A stretch of 64,000 nucleotides of DNA from NCBI RefSeq assembly GCF_002368335.1, contig NZ_AP018288.1, forward strand, positions 7,556,389-7,620,388, read 5' to 3'. Below, piece by piece: positions 34,202 through 43,111 of this stretch; position 1 is the first letter of the stretch; each line of letters begins with the position of its first letter. This DNA is from Nostoc sp. NIES-4103. GTDB taxonomy: Bacteria; Cyanobacteriota; Cyanobacteriia; Cyanobacteriales; Nostocaceae. The position numbers and the translations under genes were made by a program. Below the pieces are notes generated by a model, which was not told the DNA's origin, searched no databases, and worked only from the letters and a program-made list of their open reading frames with translations.

Positions 34202-36091
34202 TTATACTCCTACGGGCTGTCTAACTTGAGATTTCACTGCTTCCACAATGGCATCTGCATCAATTTTGGCAGCGTGAAGTAGTTCTTCTGGTGTGCCGGA
34301 ACCTGGCATGTCTTGTACTGCTAACTTAATTAACCGCAGTCGCGGGCCGTTGTAGGTAGGAGTACTGCCAATACCAGCAAAGGCATCTAACACAGCAGCA
34401 CCTAATCCGCCTTCTATCCAGTGGTCTTCTACAACTACTAAATTGCCATTGGTATCGCGTGCCGCTTGATGTAATGTTTGTACATCGATGGGTTTGACGG
34501 AGTATGCATCGATGACACGTACCAGGATATCTTCATTTCGCAAGCGGTCATAAGCTTTGAGGGCTTCATGCAAGGTAATACCTGCACCAATCACAGTGGC
34601 TTGATCTCGATCGCAACTTTGGACTATTCTACTGCCACCAATGGGAAACTCTTCATCAGAGCCATAAATCACAGGAGTACTTTCTCTGGTGGTACGGAGA
34701 TAAACAATACCATTGCGATCGCTCATCTGAGATACTAGTTTTGCAGTTTGATTGGCATCGCTAGGATACAGTACAGTACTACTCCACACTGCCCGCAAGG
34801 CTGCTAGGTCTTCCAGTGCCATTTGTGAGGGGCCATCTTGACCTATGGATACTCCCGCATGGGAACCGACTAATTTAATGTTGGCACGAGAGACGCCAGC
34901 CATGCGTACAAAGTCATAACCACGAGACAAAAAGGCGGCGAAGCTAGAAGCAAAAGGTTTGTATTGTCGCACTTGCAAACCTACTGCCGCTGCTATCATT
35001 TGCTGTTCAGCAATATACATCTCAAAGTAACGCTCAGGATAAGCTTCGGCAAAATCCTCAGCATAAGTAGAATTGCTGACTTCAGCATCAAGAGCAACTA
35101 CATGTGGTTGAGCCGCACCCAAAGCTGTGAGAGCATCACCATAGGCTCGACGTGTTGCTACCTTTGCACCTTGATTATAAGTGGGAAGTTGCAGTGGTTG
35201 AGGATTGGCTGGAAAGGCAGGTTGCCCTTGTTCTTCGGGTTTGCTGACCTCTATTTTAATCTGGCGTTCACCACCTAATTCTGCGATCGCTTGTTTTTCT
35301 TGTTCAGCTTTCAGTGCTTTGCCATGCCAACCACCTAAATCTTCCAATGAAGCAACGCCTTTACCCTTCTTTGTCCTAGCGATAATTACCGTGGGACGGT
35401 CATTAACAGCTAAAGCCGCGCTAAATGCTTGATCAATTTCTGTCAAGTTGTGACCATCAATTTCAATGGCTTGCCAGCCAAAAGCCCTAGCACGCGCTGC
35501 ATAGACTTGTGTGTTCCAACCGAGTTCGGTTTGACCCCGCTGTCCTAATCGATTGACATCGATAATTGCAATCAAATTATCTAAAGTATAGTGTGAAGCA
35601 TGATCAAAAGCTTCCCACACAGAACCCTCAGATGTTTCACTATCACCAAGCAACACCCACACATGATAAGGTAGCTGATCTAAATATTTACCTGCCAAAG
35701 CTACCCCTACACCAATAGGTAATCCTTGCCCTAAAGAGCCAGTTGCCACATCTACCCAAGGTAAAACTGGCGTGGGATGACCTTCTAAACGACTGCCCAA
35801 TTGACGCAGCGAGAGCAACTCTTTATCAGAGATTACCCCCGCAGCTTTGTACATTGCATACAGTAGTGGTGCAGCGTGTCCTTTAGAGAGGATGAAGCGA
35901 TCATTATTAGGATTTTGTGGATCATTAAAGTCGTAGCAAAGATAGTTCGAGAGTAACACCGCCATGATATCCGCAGGCGACATCGACGAGGTAGGATGAC
36001 CCGAACCAGCAACTGTTGTAGCGCGAATACTATCTACACGCAACTGTTGTGCCAGTTCATGCCATTGGTGCAGTTGCTCCTGTGTGGTCAT
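34202..36091 (-). CDS. Transketolase, short (animal-type) form
   Basis: 629 residues, shorter than the roughly 670-residue TktA that serves the Calvin cycle in cyanobacteria. The sequence (SIRATTVAGSGHPTSSMSPADIMAVLL, NDRFILSKGHAAPLLYAMY, ATGSLGQGLPIGVGVALAGKY) is of the animal-type transketolase branch. The thiamine diphosphate motif is GDSETSEGSVWEAFDHASHYTLDNLIAIIDVNR. The pyrimidine domain and C-terminal domain (ATVIGAGITLHEALKAYDRL) are complete. It moves two-carbon units between sugar phosphates, probably in a second, non-Calvin role. It is monocistronic. Confidence 0.9.
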   Translation of the reverse strand: MTTQEQLHQWHELAQQLRVDSIRATTVAGSGHPTSSMSPADIMAVLLSNYLCYDFNDPQNPNNDRFILSKGHAAPLLYAMYKAAGVISDKELLSLRQLGSRLEGHPTPVLPWVDVATGSLGQGLPIGVGVALAGKYLDQLPYHVWVLLGDSETSEGSVWEAFDHASHYTLDNLIAIIDVNRLGQRGQTELGWNTQVYAARARAFGWQAIEIDGHNLTEIDQAFSAALAVNDRPTVIIARTKKGKGVASLEDLGGWHGKALKAEQEKQAIAELGGERQIKIEVSKPEEQGQPAFPANPQPLQLPTYNQGAKVATRRAYGDALTALGAAQPHVVALDAEVSNSTYAEDFAEAYPERYFEMYIAEQQMIAAAVGLQVRQYKPFASSFAAFLSRGYDFVRMAGVSRANIKLVGSHAGVSIGQDGPSQMALEDLAALRAVWSSTVLYPSDANQTAKLVSQMSDRNGIVYLRTTRESTPVIYGSDEEFPIGGSRIVQSCDRDQATVIGAGITLHEALKAYDRLRNEDILVRVIDAYSVKPIDVQTLHQAARDTNGNLVVVEDHWIEGGLGAAVLDAFAGIGSTPTYNGPRLRLIKLAVQDMPGSGTPEELLHAAKIDADAIVEAVKSQVRQPVGV

Positions 36092-36302
36092 AGTGCTTTT
36101 CCTATATGAAAATCAAGGGCATTGATGATGGTCAGCAAATATTAATTTTTTAAATTGGAAAAATGACCAAAAAAATTGAATTTTTTACCATCAAATTTTA
36201 CTTTTTCCGATTTGAGCTAGTACGTCACAGCGGAAGTAAAACTCTTATTAAAAAGGATGACAAAGCCTACAATATCAGTCCTCTAATTGTTGACTTACAT
36301 TA

Positions 36303-36447
36303 ACGTGAGTTCGACAAGTGCTGTTTTGACCTCTCCCCCAACCCCTCTCCTACAAGCAGAGGGGAGTAAAACCCTTATTTTTGCGTGTCTCCTCCCTCGC
36401 CTTTTAGGAGAGAAAGGCTGGGAGGGAGAGGTTCATCGAATTCACGT
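36303..36447 (+). mobile_element. 145-bp MITE, copy 1
   Basis: The ends ACGTGAGTTCGA and TCGAATTCACGT form terminal inverted repeats. The interior is made of two hairpins of the CCCCTCTCC...GGAGAGGGG kind. Copies 2 (40550-40695) and 3 (43211-43355) align along the full length. No clear target duplication flanks this copy. It encodes no protein. The rest of 36092-36734 is AT-rich with nothing else recognisable. Confidence 0.8.
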
Positions 36448-36734
36448 TAAATTACTGTTTTCACAAGAAGACATGACTATGAATCCTGAATTTGACATAT
36501 TATGTTTATATATCAGAGATTGATTTTAAGCTTCTTGGGTTAACTTTAGAAAGTAAGAGATACAACTGCTTCTTTCTAATGGAGTAAATATTATTTATTC
36601 CTTAAGGTATAGAAAAATAATAATTATCCTGGATTCAGGATTTTAGTAAAATAAATTTTAGATATAAAGAGCAGTCTCAAATTTGCCATTTATGACTGCC
36701 CAAACTGTTATCAAATATAGTAATATTAATGCAG

Positions 36735-37547
36735 CTAGCAGATTGCCTCATATCCCGCTTGAATAACAGTATTGTAGATGCTGGCGATCGCTTTATACTC
36801 TGATAGATTTACTGCGGCAAAACGCTTCACTCCCACTTGTGTCATTGCAGTTTGTAGTTCTGAATCTGGATGCAGTAAGGCTATTTTTATCTGCTGAATC
36901 AGTGATGCACCAAGATGTTGGGCTGCGACTAAAGGCGGCATGGCACATGGCCCAATCGTCTCTACCACTCGCAAATGACGAGATAAATCGGGATAGTCGC
37001 GTAATTCTTGCTCTAGAACAACGCTGTCAATGCCTGCACAGTCAGCCAACCCATCAACTACCCATTGAATCGAACGCTGGTGAGAACCAGATTGTATCAC
37101 TTTGCCAAAAAAGTGTTTGGGGTTTCCTCTTTGAAACAACCAATGCCGCAATAAATTGTAGCCGCTGTTAGAGCCAGGATCGTTGTAGCAGAACCTTTTT
37201 CCTGCCAAATCATCAAAACTGAACAAATAACTAGCAGTATTAACAACTACGTCTGTAAAGTAAACAGGACTGTTTTGATAGCGTGGTGCTTCCATGACTG
37301 GTGCAACCAAAGGTTGCAATTGATCTAGCACAATCTGGCAATACCTAATTAAGGGTAAACCGCAGATGAATGCTAAGTCTAGTTGGTCTTGTATCAGGAT
37401 GGGATCTTCTAGTGGATCGCATTCACCTTGTTTCAACTGAGTTTTGACCCCCAACACACGATTTAGATAAGCCAAAACTGCTTCGTAGAAACAGAACCAA
37501 TTGGGGGCCAAGTAAGAGACAACCTGTAACTTTATTGTTCGATTCAC
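36735..37547 (-). CDS. PhnD-like periplasmic-binding-fold protein without signal peptide
   Basis: 270 residues of the phosphate/phosphite/phosphonate-binding (PhnD) fold: DQLDLAFICGLPLIRYC, then DDLAGKRFCYNDPGSNSGYNLLRHWL, then SGSHQRSIQWVVDGLADCAGIDSVV. It has no signal peptide or lipobox, and no ABC permease or ATPase gene is near, so it is unlikely to feed a transporter. It overlaps by four bases with the upstream gene for a single-helix protein, which could tether or regulate it. A cytoplasmic ligand sensor is one possibility (inference). Confidence 0.8.
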   Translation of the reverse strand: MNRTIKLQVVSYLAPNWFCFYEAVLAYLNRVLGVKTQLKQGECDPLEDPILIQDQLDLAFICGLPLIRYCQIVLDQLQPLVAPVMEAPRYQNSPVYFTDVVVNTASYLFSFDDLAGKRFCYNDPGSNSGYNLLRHWLFQRGNPKHFFGKVIQSGSHQRSIQWVVDGLADCAGIDSVVLEQELRDYPDLSRHLRVVETIGPCAMPPLVAAQHLGASLIQQIKIALLHPDSELQTAMTQVGVKRFAAVNLSEYKAIASIYNTVIQAGYEAIC

Positions 37548-37852
37548 TTGCTACTCCTCATGTCCCATTCGTTACTACCAACAATTTGATGCTTGAGAAT
37601 TGGTAGCAAGTTACGCCCAGACCAATGAATAACTAAGAAAATCATACTTACCAAGGTCAATAGCATGATACTCAAAATTGTGCCATACCCTTTTGTATGC
37701 CACCATACTCGCTTTACAACTGCTGTCATCAGTTGCACAGGTATCCACAAAAGCCCTTGATTGACCCTCTCCAAATCTTCAATAGTAAGGCTTAAGGATG
37801 CTGCATTTTGCTGTGCGTAAGTGCGTAGCGTCTTGTCGTTCGATATCGTCAT
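37544..37852 (-). CDS. Small membrane protein coupled to the PhnD-like gene
   Basis: 102 residues with one strong helix (TILSIMLLTLVSMIFLVIHW, about 58-77) after an amphipathic stretch. No family is recognised. Its stop overlaps the ATG of the PhnD-like gene (ATGA), so the two are translated together. The upstream 250 bases hold the likely promoter. Confidence 0.65.
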   Translation of the reverse strand: MTISNDKTLRTYAQQNAASLSLTIEDLERVNQGLLWIPVQLMTAVVKRVWWHTKGYGTILSIMLLTLVSMIFLVIHWSGRNLLPILKHQIVGSNEWDMRSSK

Positions 37853-38100
37853 TCTTTATACTCCTTTTAGCTCTAATGCTTGATCATTCAGTAATAAACT
37901 ACGGTAAATCTATAGACTTACTGCTCTATATGCAATATTGCACAGCTTGATGCAAGAAGCAAGTGGACGATTTTGTCACTTGTCCCGCAGATAAGTTTTT
38001 TCGAGAATGATTTTCAGCCATTTACCAAGGAGGATGAGCCGCCGACGGCATCCAGCGGCGATAATATAAATTAATCCTAATAGCAGTGAGGTAAAGCCAA

Positions 38101-38779
38101 ATGGTTTTGACTCCTCAACAACTAGAAGCCATAATGCCTGACGCTAGTCAGCTATTAAGCGATGAACCAGAAATGGAAAGTTCTCTACATTATGCTCAGC
38201 TGTTAATACTCGTCACCTGTCTAGAATGGCTGTGGCGTGAGAGAAATGATTACTTCATCGGTGCCAATCTGACTATTTATTTTAGTCGCCAACAACTACG
38301 AAATCGAGATTTTCGGGGGCCTGATTTTTTCTTAGTCAAACAGACACAAAAGCATCACCGTAATTCTTGGGTAGTGTGGGAAGAAGACGGCAAATATCCT
38401 AATTTGATTATTGAACTGTTATCAAATAGCACCGCAGATACAGACCGAAATTTGAAAAAAAAAGCTGTATCAAGATAGGTTTCACACACCAGAATATTTT
38501 TGGTTTTCACCGGAAACTCTAGAATTTATGGTTTTTCGGTTAGTAGGAAGTGAATATCAAGAGATTACACCCAATGCTAATGGCTGGCGCTGGAGTCAGG
38601 AATTAGATTTGTATTTGGGTATTGATTCCGGTAAACTGCGCTACTTTACTGCAAATGGTGGTTTAATACCAACACCAGAAGAAGCTGCATTACAGGCACA
38701 ATTAGAACTAGAACGAGAACGCCAACGCACTGAACAATTAAAAGAAAAACTGCGATCGCTTGGTGTTGACACAGACTAA
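38101..38779 (+). pseudogene. Uma2-family endonuclease gene with a frameshift at an A9 tract
   Basis: The first frame (125 codons) has the Uma2 N-terminus and core (FRGPDFFLVK, NLIIELLSNSTADTDRNLKKK) and ends TAG at 38476-38478. The protein continues in the +1 frame as LYQDRFHTPEYFWFSPETLEFMVFRLVG and on to a coiled-coil end (LELERERQRTEQLKEKLRSLG). The switch falls at nine A residues (38455-38463); eight would restore one frame. It is either a broken gene or one read by slippage. Everything else is intact. Confidence 0.85.
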
Positions 38780-38787
38780 GTTGGCAA

Positions 38788-40533
38788 TTATTTCAACTGA
38801 AATTCATCAAACTTTACAACATCTGCATCAGGCTTGCGGGTATCAAAACGATAACTGCTAATTGTACCTGTTCCAGTATCAAAGATGCTGAAAACTGTAA
38901 TATCATTACTGGCAATATAAGGTAGTGGTTTACCATCTTCGCCAAGCAAAGGTGCTATTGCTGGCAATACTGGTTTTAAGCCGTTAGGATTGCCAAGTGC
39001 AGCATAATCTTCTTTGTATCCAATGGGTACTTCTCGCTTTTCGTTACCCCAAGCCGCGCCATAACTGTTACCAACGTTAGATGTTTCTAGAAAATGCATT
39101 TTATTTGGGCTAACAAAGCGGTTCCACAAGTGAGAATGTCCGTAAAAAACTAATTGCACATCAGCAGCTTCCAATAAAGGCATAACATCGCGGATCAGGT
39201 AATCTGCATTTTTGGGATATTCGTAACGTATGGCTTTGATATTCCCGATGTCGTCCCGTTCAATGATTTGCACTGGATTAGTATAAGCAGGGACAATATT
39301 ACCACCAAGAGTATGGGGTGGGTGATGGAACATTACTACTTTATATTTTGCTTGTTTAAATTCAGGGCTATTGAGTTCTTGCTTGAGCCAATTGTACTGT
39401 TTGCTGCCTTGATTAATAGGCTCATAAATAATCTGTCCATAACCCCAATTTTCAGGATTATTGAAGTCTTTTTCTGCTTCTTGATATCTACCTGGATACT
39501 TGGCATCTAACTTGGGAGTCCGCCACATATTTGTGGCATATAGTACCACTAAACGCACATCACCAAAACTGACAGCATAATATCTTTTACCACCCTCTTG
39601 ACTTTGGGGTAGAGTGAAAATTTCTTCGTAAGTATTAGTATTAAAAGAATGATCTTTCAGAGATTTACCACTATATAATCGTTGGGCAACTTCACGGGGA
39701 AACGTATCATCAAATTCATCATTTAAACTGCCTTTCCTAGCAAATCTTCCCATCACTTCATGATTACCAATACAAGTAAACATGGGGGCGTGCTGAATGA
39801 TTTGTCCGCCATTGTAAGTTGTCTTTACACCATTGTGTTCCATTTCATATTTAGCGCGACCTTGTAAACCAGGAAATAGGGCACCACCTCGATTATCATC
39901 AAACCATTCCGAGGCGCGATCGCTCACATTCACCAAATCACCAGCGAACCACACACCATCAACTCGTCCTACGGTCTCCACCACCTTTTGCAGATTTGCA
40001 GCTGTCATTGGCTTGAGTTGATGGTCAGAAGTCAGCAAAATTTTCAGTGGTGTACCTGGTTTAGGGTTAGGTGCGAGGGTAAAAACATCGCTGCTAACAC
40101 TTTCACCATCTTCCCGTACACTCGTAATGCGATAGTTCAGCCGCACACCAGGAGTTAAACCAGTGACTTCACCTTCATGTCGCCAAATGTGACGTTGAAC
40201 AGGTTTTTGATAAACTTGTCCATTTTCGGTTTGGTTAGCGACTCTTGACTGCTGGTCTTCCCGTGTACGACTGAGTTTAGTAGTGCTGGCGTAGGAAGTT
40301 TGCTGTAAATTTTCTCCGTAAGCGATTTGATGTTTAGTACCAGCAAACTCGGTAAACCATACTACCCGCACTGAGGTTTCAGTTGGTAGCTGCAAAAATG
40401 GGTCAGTCAGCAGTTGGGGTGCTGATGTCATAATTGTTTGCCCAAATGAATGCACGCTTATCAGAGTAAAGCATATGACAAGCACAAGCATAGCCACTGC
40501 TATGATTTTATAGCGACTGTTGCGTCGGGGCAT
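38788..40533 (-). CDS. Purple-acid-phosphatase-like metallophosphoesterase, exported
   Basis: 581 residues. An N-terminal helix (about 8-32) is a signal peptide or anchor. A fibronectin-III-like domain (about 40-165; VRVVWFTEFAG, LTPGVRLNYRITSV) precedes the metallophosphoesterase domain. Metal-site motifs: SDHQ (first motif variant), FAGDLV, IGNHEVMG, MFHHPPH and FYGHSHLWNR. Purple acid phosphatases use a Fe-Fe/Zn/Mn centre on phosphoesters outside the cytoplasm. The substrate is unknown; a role in phosphate scavenging is inferred. MITE copy 2 lies just upstream and may have changed its promoter. Confidence 0.85.
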   Translation of the reverse strand: MPRRNSRYKIIAVAMLVLVICFTLISVHSFGQTIMTSAPQLLTDPFLQLPTETSVRVVWFTEFAGTKHQIAYGENLQQTSYASTTKLSRTREDQQSRVANQTENGQVYQKPVQRHIWRHEGEVTGLTPGVRLNYRITSVREDGESVSSDVFTLAPNPKPGTPLKILLTSDHQLKPMTAANLQKVVETVGRVDGVWFAGDLVNVSDRASEWFDDNRGGALFPGLQGRAKYEMEHNGVKTTYNGGQIIQHAPMFTCIGNHEVMGRFARKGSLNDEFDDTFPREVAQRLYSGKSLKDHSFNTNTYEEIFTLPQSQEGGKRYYAVSFGDVRLVVLYATNMWRTPKLDAKYPGRYQEAEKDFNNPENWGYGQIIYEPINQGSKQYNWLKQELNSPEFKQAKYKVVMFHHPPHTLGGNIVPAYTNPVQIIERDDIGNIKAIRYEYPKNADYLIRDVMPLLEAADVQLVFYGHSHLWNRFVSPNKMHFLETSNVGNSYGAAWGNEKREVPIGYKEDYAALGNPNGLKPVLPAIAPLLGEDGKPLPYIASNDITVFSIFDTGTGTISSYRFDTRKPDADVVKFDEFQLK

Positions 40534-40549
40534 GAGTACACCTCAGTTA

Positions 40550-40695
40550 ACGTGAGTTCGCTACTACCTCACCCTCCCAACCTTCCTCTCCTACAAGGCG
40601 AGGGAGGAGCAACGAAAAAACTGGGGTTTTACTCCCCTCTCCTCGTAGGAGAGGGGCTGGGGGAGAGGTCAAAACAGTACTCATCAAACTCATTT
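40550..40695 (-). mobile_element. 145-bp MITE, copy 2 (inverted, diverged)
   Basis: Same element as copies 1 and 3 but in opposite orientation: it reads ...GGGGTTTTACTCCCCTCTCCTCG... with ends ACGTGAGTTCG and TCAAACTCATTT. The left third has diverged. It begins 17 bases upstream of the phosphatase start codon. Confidence 0.8.
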
Positions 40696-40754
40696 TTAGT
40701 TATGCAAATTGCAAAAGACTGTTGATATATAAGGACTCTAATAGTCAGAGTTAT

Positions 40755-40792
40755 TAAAAAACCTGCTAGTCTTTCATCAAGAATAGCAGGTT
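40755..40792 (-). terminator. Terminator of tRNA-Pro
   Basis: On the minus strand AACCTGCTA and TAGCAGGTT form a perfect 9-bp stem followed by TTTT directly downstream of the tRNA. Confidence 0.8.
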
Positions 40793-40806
40793 AGGTTTTT
40801 GATTAA

Positions 40807-40880
40807 TCGGAGCGGCGGGATTCGAACCCACGACCTCCACTACCCCAAAGTGGCGCGCTACCAAGCTGCGCTACGCCCCG
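40807..40880 (-). tRNA. tRNA-Pro (anticodon GGG)
   Basis: 74 bases, no CCA encoded. The acceptor stem CGGGGCG pairs with CGCTCCG, followed by discriminator A. The D arm is GCGC-loop-GCGC. The anticodon arm CCACT/AGTGG carries loop TTGGGGT, giving anticodon GGG. The T arm is GTGGG-TTCGAAT-CCCGC. It follows the DUF1818 gene on the same strand and has its own terminator. Confidence 0.96.
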
Positions 40881-40930
40881 GTCAGAATTAATATCATATT
40901 GCAAAACACTGGGAAAATCAAGGGGTAAAT

Positions 40931-41296
40931 TTAAAAAACTTTGAGCATTCCAGTGGCTTGCAGCAGACCCGGTACAGACGCAGGATTCCATTTACCTTCT
41001 GCACATCGCCCTGTATTCAGGATAAAGCGCAGACTGTATTCATGGGGATAGCCTTCTACCTCCATCCATATTAAATCGCTTTCGGCTTCACAGGCAATTT
41101 TTTCCTCATCCATCAACTCTTCTTTGAGTTGCTTCATGGTGTCTGCCAGCTGTGCCAATAGCTGACAAAAATCGTTTAATTCGGCTTCTGTCAACTCAAC
41201 CGCCCAATCATCAGTACCAATTAAACCTTTAAATTTAGGTGCATTGGGGTTCCAACCAATACGCCAACCAGATCCGCTTTTAATTAAACGTTCCAT
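40931..41296 (-). CDS. DUF1818 family protein
   Basis: 121 residues: MERLIKSGSGWRIGWNPNAPKF, then LIGTDDWAVELTEAELNDFCQLLAQL and LIWMEVEGYPHEYSLRFILNTGRCAEGKW. This is the complete DUF1818 domain, known only in cyanobacteria and plastid-bearing lineages and without known function. It lies 50 bases upstream of tRNA-Pro and may share its transcript. A GTTAGGA heptamer array (41303-41332) precedes it. Confidence 0.82.
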   Translation of the reverse strand: MERLIKSGSGWRIGWNPNAPKFKGLIGTDDWAVELTEAELNDFCQLLAQLADTMKQLKEELMDEEKIACEAESDLIWMEVEGYPHEYSLRFILNTGRCAEGKWNPASVPGLLQATGMLKVF

Positions 41297-41363
41297 AAAT
41301 AGTTAAAAGTTAGGAGTTAGGAGTTAGGAGTTGTAAAATAACTCATCACTTGTAACTGATAAC

Positions 41364-42098
41364 TTATTTTGGACTGGTGTTTTGGGAATTGCTATTAAAG
41401 ATATTGGTTAAAACTTGTACGAGGGCGTTTCTCTGAGAACGGGTGAGACTTGCGATCGCATTGCGATCGCCTTCTAGAGGATTTTGCCGTAATGACTCGT
41501 TACCTGGATATGTGCTGTCATACATAATTTCATTTGCACCCAAATAATCAGCCAAAGTCAACTTCCAATCTAAGCGATAATTGGGGGCACGCTCTTTGAC
41601 ATAAATGTGATAACGAATCAGACGACTTGCTAAAGTGTTGTTTTCGGCAACTTTCCCAGTTTCTTTATTTATATATTGATTTTCCTTTGGCAAGTCAGGA
41701 AATTGCTGATAGACTTGTTGCCAAATCTCCCCAGGACTTATTCTTTGAGCTACGGCAGGTTGGATGCTAAGTAAATTAGTTGGCGTTAAGTTTCCCACAC
41801 CTAAAGCTAAAAAAAGCACAATTAACGCGATGTACAACTTATTTTTGAAACCCCTCTCCAAACCTCTCCCCTGCAAGGAGAGAGGCTTTGATTCTTGCTT
41901 CCCTTCCCTACAAGGGAAGGGGTTGGGGGTTAGGTTTGAGAGAAAGTTGCACACGGCGTCAATTACCACCATCAAGCCAATAAAAAAGGGAGTGGGGTAA
42001 GAAATCTTTTTTATTTTTAGTTGTGGGATTTTTTGATGAGTGCTTGAGTTGAAACTCTGGATAAGTTGGAGAATTGACTGAAGTTTTTTCTTTTTCAT
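41364..42098 (-). CDS. Exported hypothetical protein with a repeat element inside its N-terminal coding part
   Basis: 244 residues from the ATG giving MKKKKLQSILQL. The real domain is the last 155 residues: a signal-peptide-like LYIALIVLFLALGVG...QPAVAQ, then ISPGEIWQQVYQQFPDLPKENQYINKETG and YHIYVKERAPNYRLDWKLTLADYLGANEIMYDSTYPG. Between the Lys-rich start and the signal lie about 55 codons from an inserted repeat (translated as NLTPNPFPCREGK and LSLQGRGLERGF). An 8-bp repeat flanks the insert. The present frame may therefore be an accident of the insertion, and the native start is uncertain. The C-terminal part seems intact. The function is unknown. Confidence 0.6.
   Translation of the reverse strand: MKKKKLQSILQLIQSFNSSTHQKIPQLKIKKISYPTPFFIGLMVVIDAVCNFLSNLTPNPFPCREGKQESKPLSLQGRGLERGFKNKLYIALIVLFLALGVGNLTPTNLLSIQPAVAQRISPGEIWQQVYQQFPDLPKENQYINKETGKVAENNTLASRLIRYHIYVKERAPNYRLDWKLTLADYLGANEIMYDSTYPGNESLRQNPLEGDRNAIASLTRSQRNALVQVLTNIFNSNSQNTSPK
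41847..42010. repeat. Palindromic repeat element inserted in a coding region
   Basis: The core 41850-41938 consists of two hairpins (CCCCTCTCC..., TCCCTTCCC...GGGAAGGGG) related in style to the MITE interior. TTATTTTT occurs on both sides (41839-41846 and 42011-42018), as expected for a target duplication. The net gain of 172 bases is not a multiple of three. Confidence 0.55.
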
Positions 42099-42111
42099 AT
42101 AGCGAATATTC

Positions 42112-42159
42112 GAGTTGAAAGTGCAACGCAAGTAAATTTATACTAAGCACTTTCAACTC
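42112..42159 (-). terminator. 13-bp perfect hairpin after rpoZ
   Basis: GAGTTGAAAGTGC (42112-42124) and GCACTTTCAACTC (42147-42159) pair perfectly around a 22-base loop. It starts 11 bases after the rpoZ stop and overlaps the leader of the next gene, so it may end rpoZ transcription or regulate read-through. There is no T-run. Confidence 0.5.
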
Positions 42160-42169
42160 AGGACTGTTT

Positions 42170-42409
42170 TTACATTTCGCCAATAATTTCTGGCTGAGTC
42201 AGTTCGTCGGACATCTCGATAATTGCCCTGAGTACTGGCTTCATCATCACATCCTCCGCCGGACTATCAAAGTCTTCGTAACGCCGACGCTTGGCGCGAT
42301 TTGCCACTTGAACTGTAATGCGGTAGCGATTTGAAGCAGCACTAATCAAATCTTCTGCACGATGCATGATTTGAGACTGGGTTGTCTCGAACTTAGAACG
42401 CTTTAACAT
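42170..42409 (-). CDS. rpoZ: RNA polymerase omega subunit
   Basis: 79 residues: MLKRSKFETTQSQIMHRAEDLISAASNRYRITVQVANRAKRRRYEDFDS and a short acidic tail. This matches the cyanobacterial omega, including the NRYRITVQVANRAKRRR motif that contacts the beta' subunit. Omega helps RNA polymerase assembly and sigma factor use. It is read toward the repeat-disrupted gene. Confidence 0.93.
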   Translation of the reverse strand: MLKRSKFETTQSQIMHRAEDLISAASNRYRITVQVANRAKRRRYEDFDSPAEDVMMKPVLRAIIEMSDELTQPEIIGEM

Positions 42410-42691
42410 ATTCAGTGGTGATTAGGGTCATGAAAAAAATGAAGTGTGAAATATGAAGTATGAAGTTGACCTGACGGCGAACCAGGGAATTTGTATCCCA
42501 TGAGATTCTTTTTACTTCAATCTTAATTTTTTAACCTTCATTCTTTTTTGGGTCATTCCCAGTTTAGCAGTACAGATCAGTTTGCTGCTGTGTAGACAAT
42601 GATTAGTAACCTCTCTCTTGATAGAGGCTGATGGCTTTTCATCACTTTATAAGTGTGTTGTAACCGTAAGTTAATAAATTAACCTAACCTC

Positions 42692-43111
42692 ATGGCTAAT
42701 CTTGTGGAAACTGCTGTCAACGCAGGAAATTTCAACACCCTACTAAAAGCTGTTAAAGCTGCAAAGCTGGAAGAAACTTTGAAAAGTCCGGATTCCCTGA
42801 CAATATTTGCACCCACTGACGAAGCCTTTGGGCGACTACCAAAGGAAACTTTAGATTCGCTACTGCAAGACATGCCCAAGCTGAAAAAGATATTAATGTA
42901 TCATGTTGCTTTTGGTGATGTTAGGTCTGATGACTTAGAACAAATTGAAGAAGCACAGACGCTTGAAGGTTCAGTTGTAGCGATCGCGTCTACTGATGGT
43001 GTAATTAAGGTCAATGATGCTAATGTCCTCAAAACCGATATCATCGCCGATAACGGCGTGATCCACGTAATTGATCAGGTATTGATGCCGGCATTGGTTG
43101 CTGGAAGGTAA
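42692..43111 (+). CDS. Fasciclin-domain protein
   Basis: 139 residues forming a single FAS1 domain: FNTLLKAVKAAKLEETL, then the H1 motif LTIFAPTDEAFGRLP, the MYHVAFG segment and the H2 motif NGVIHVIDQVLMP. Most bacterial members are secreted adhesion proteins, but no signal peptide is seen here, as in several cyanobacterial homologues. The gene is monocistronic. Confidence 0.92.
   Translation: MANLVETAVNAGNFNTLLKAVKAAKLEETLKSPDSLTIFAPTDEAFGRLPKETLDSLLQDMPKLKKILMYHVAFGDVRSDDLEQIEEAQTLEGSVVAIASTDGVIKVNDANVLKTDIIADNGVIHVIDQVLMPALVAGR

Noticed and set aside
34202..36091. 1-deoxyxylulose-5-phosphate synthase as identity of this gene
   Set aside because: Start motifs and the order of domains match transketolase, and DXS-specific motifs are absent.
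36287..36523. 78-codon frame across MITE copy 1
   Set aside because: It translates the element's hairpins and has no support as a protein.
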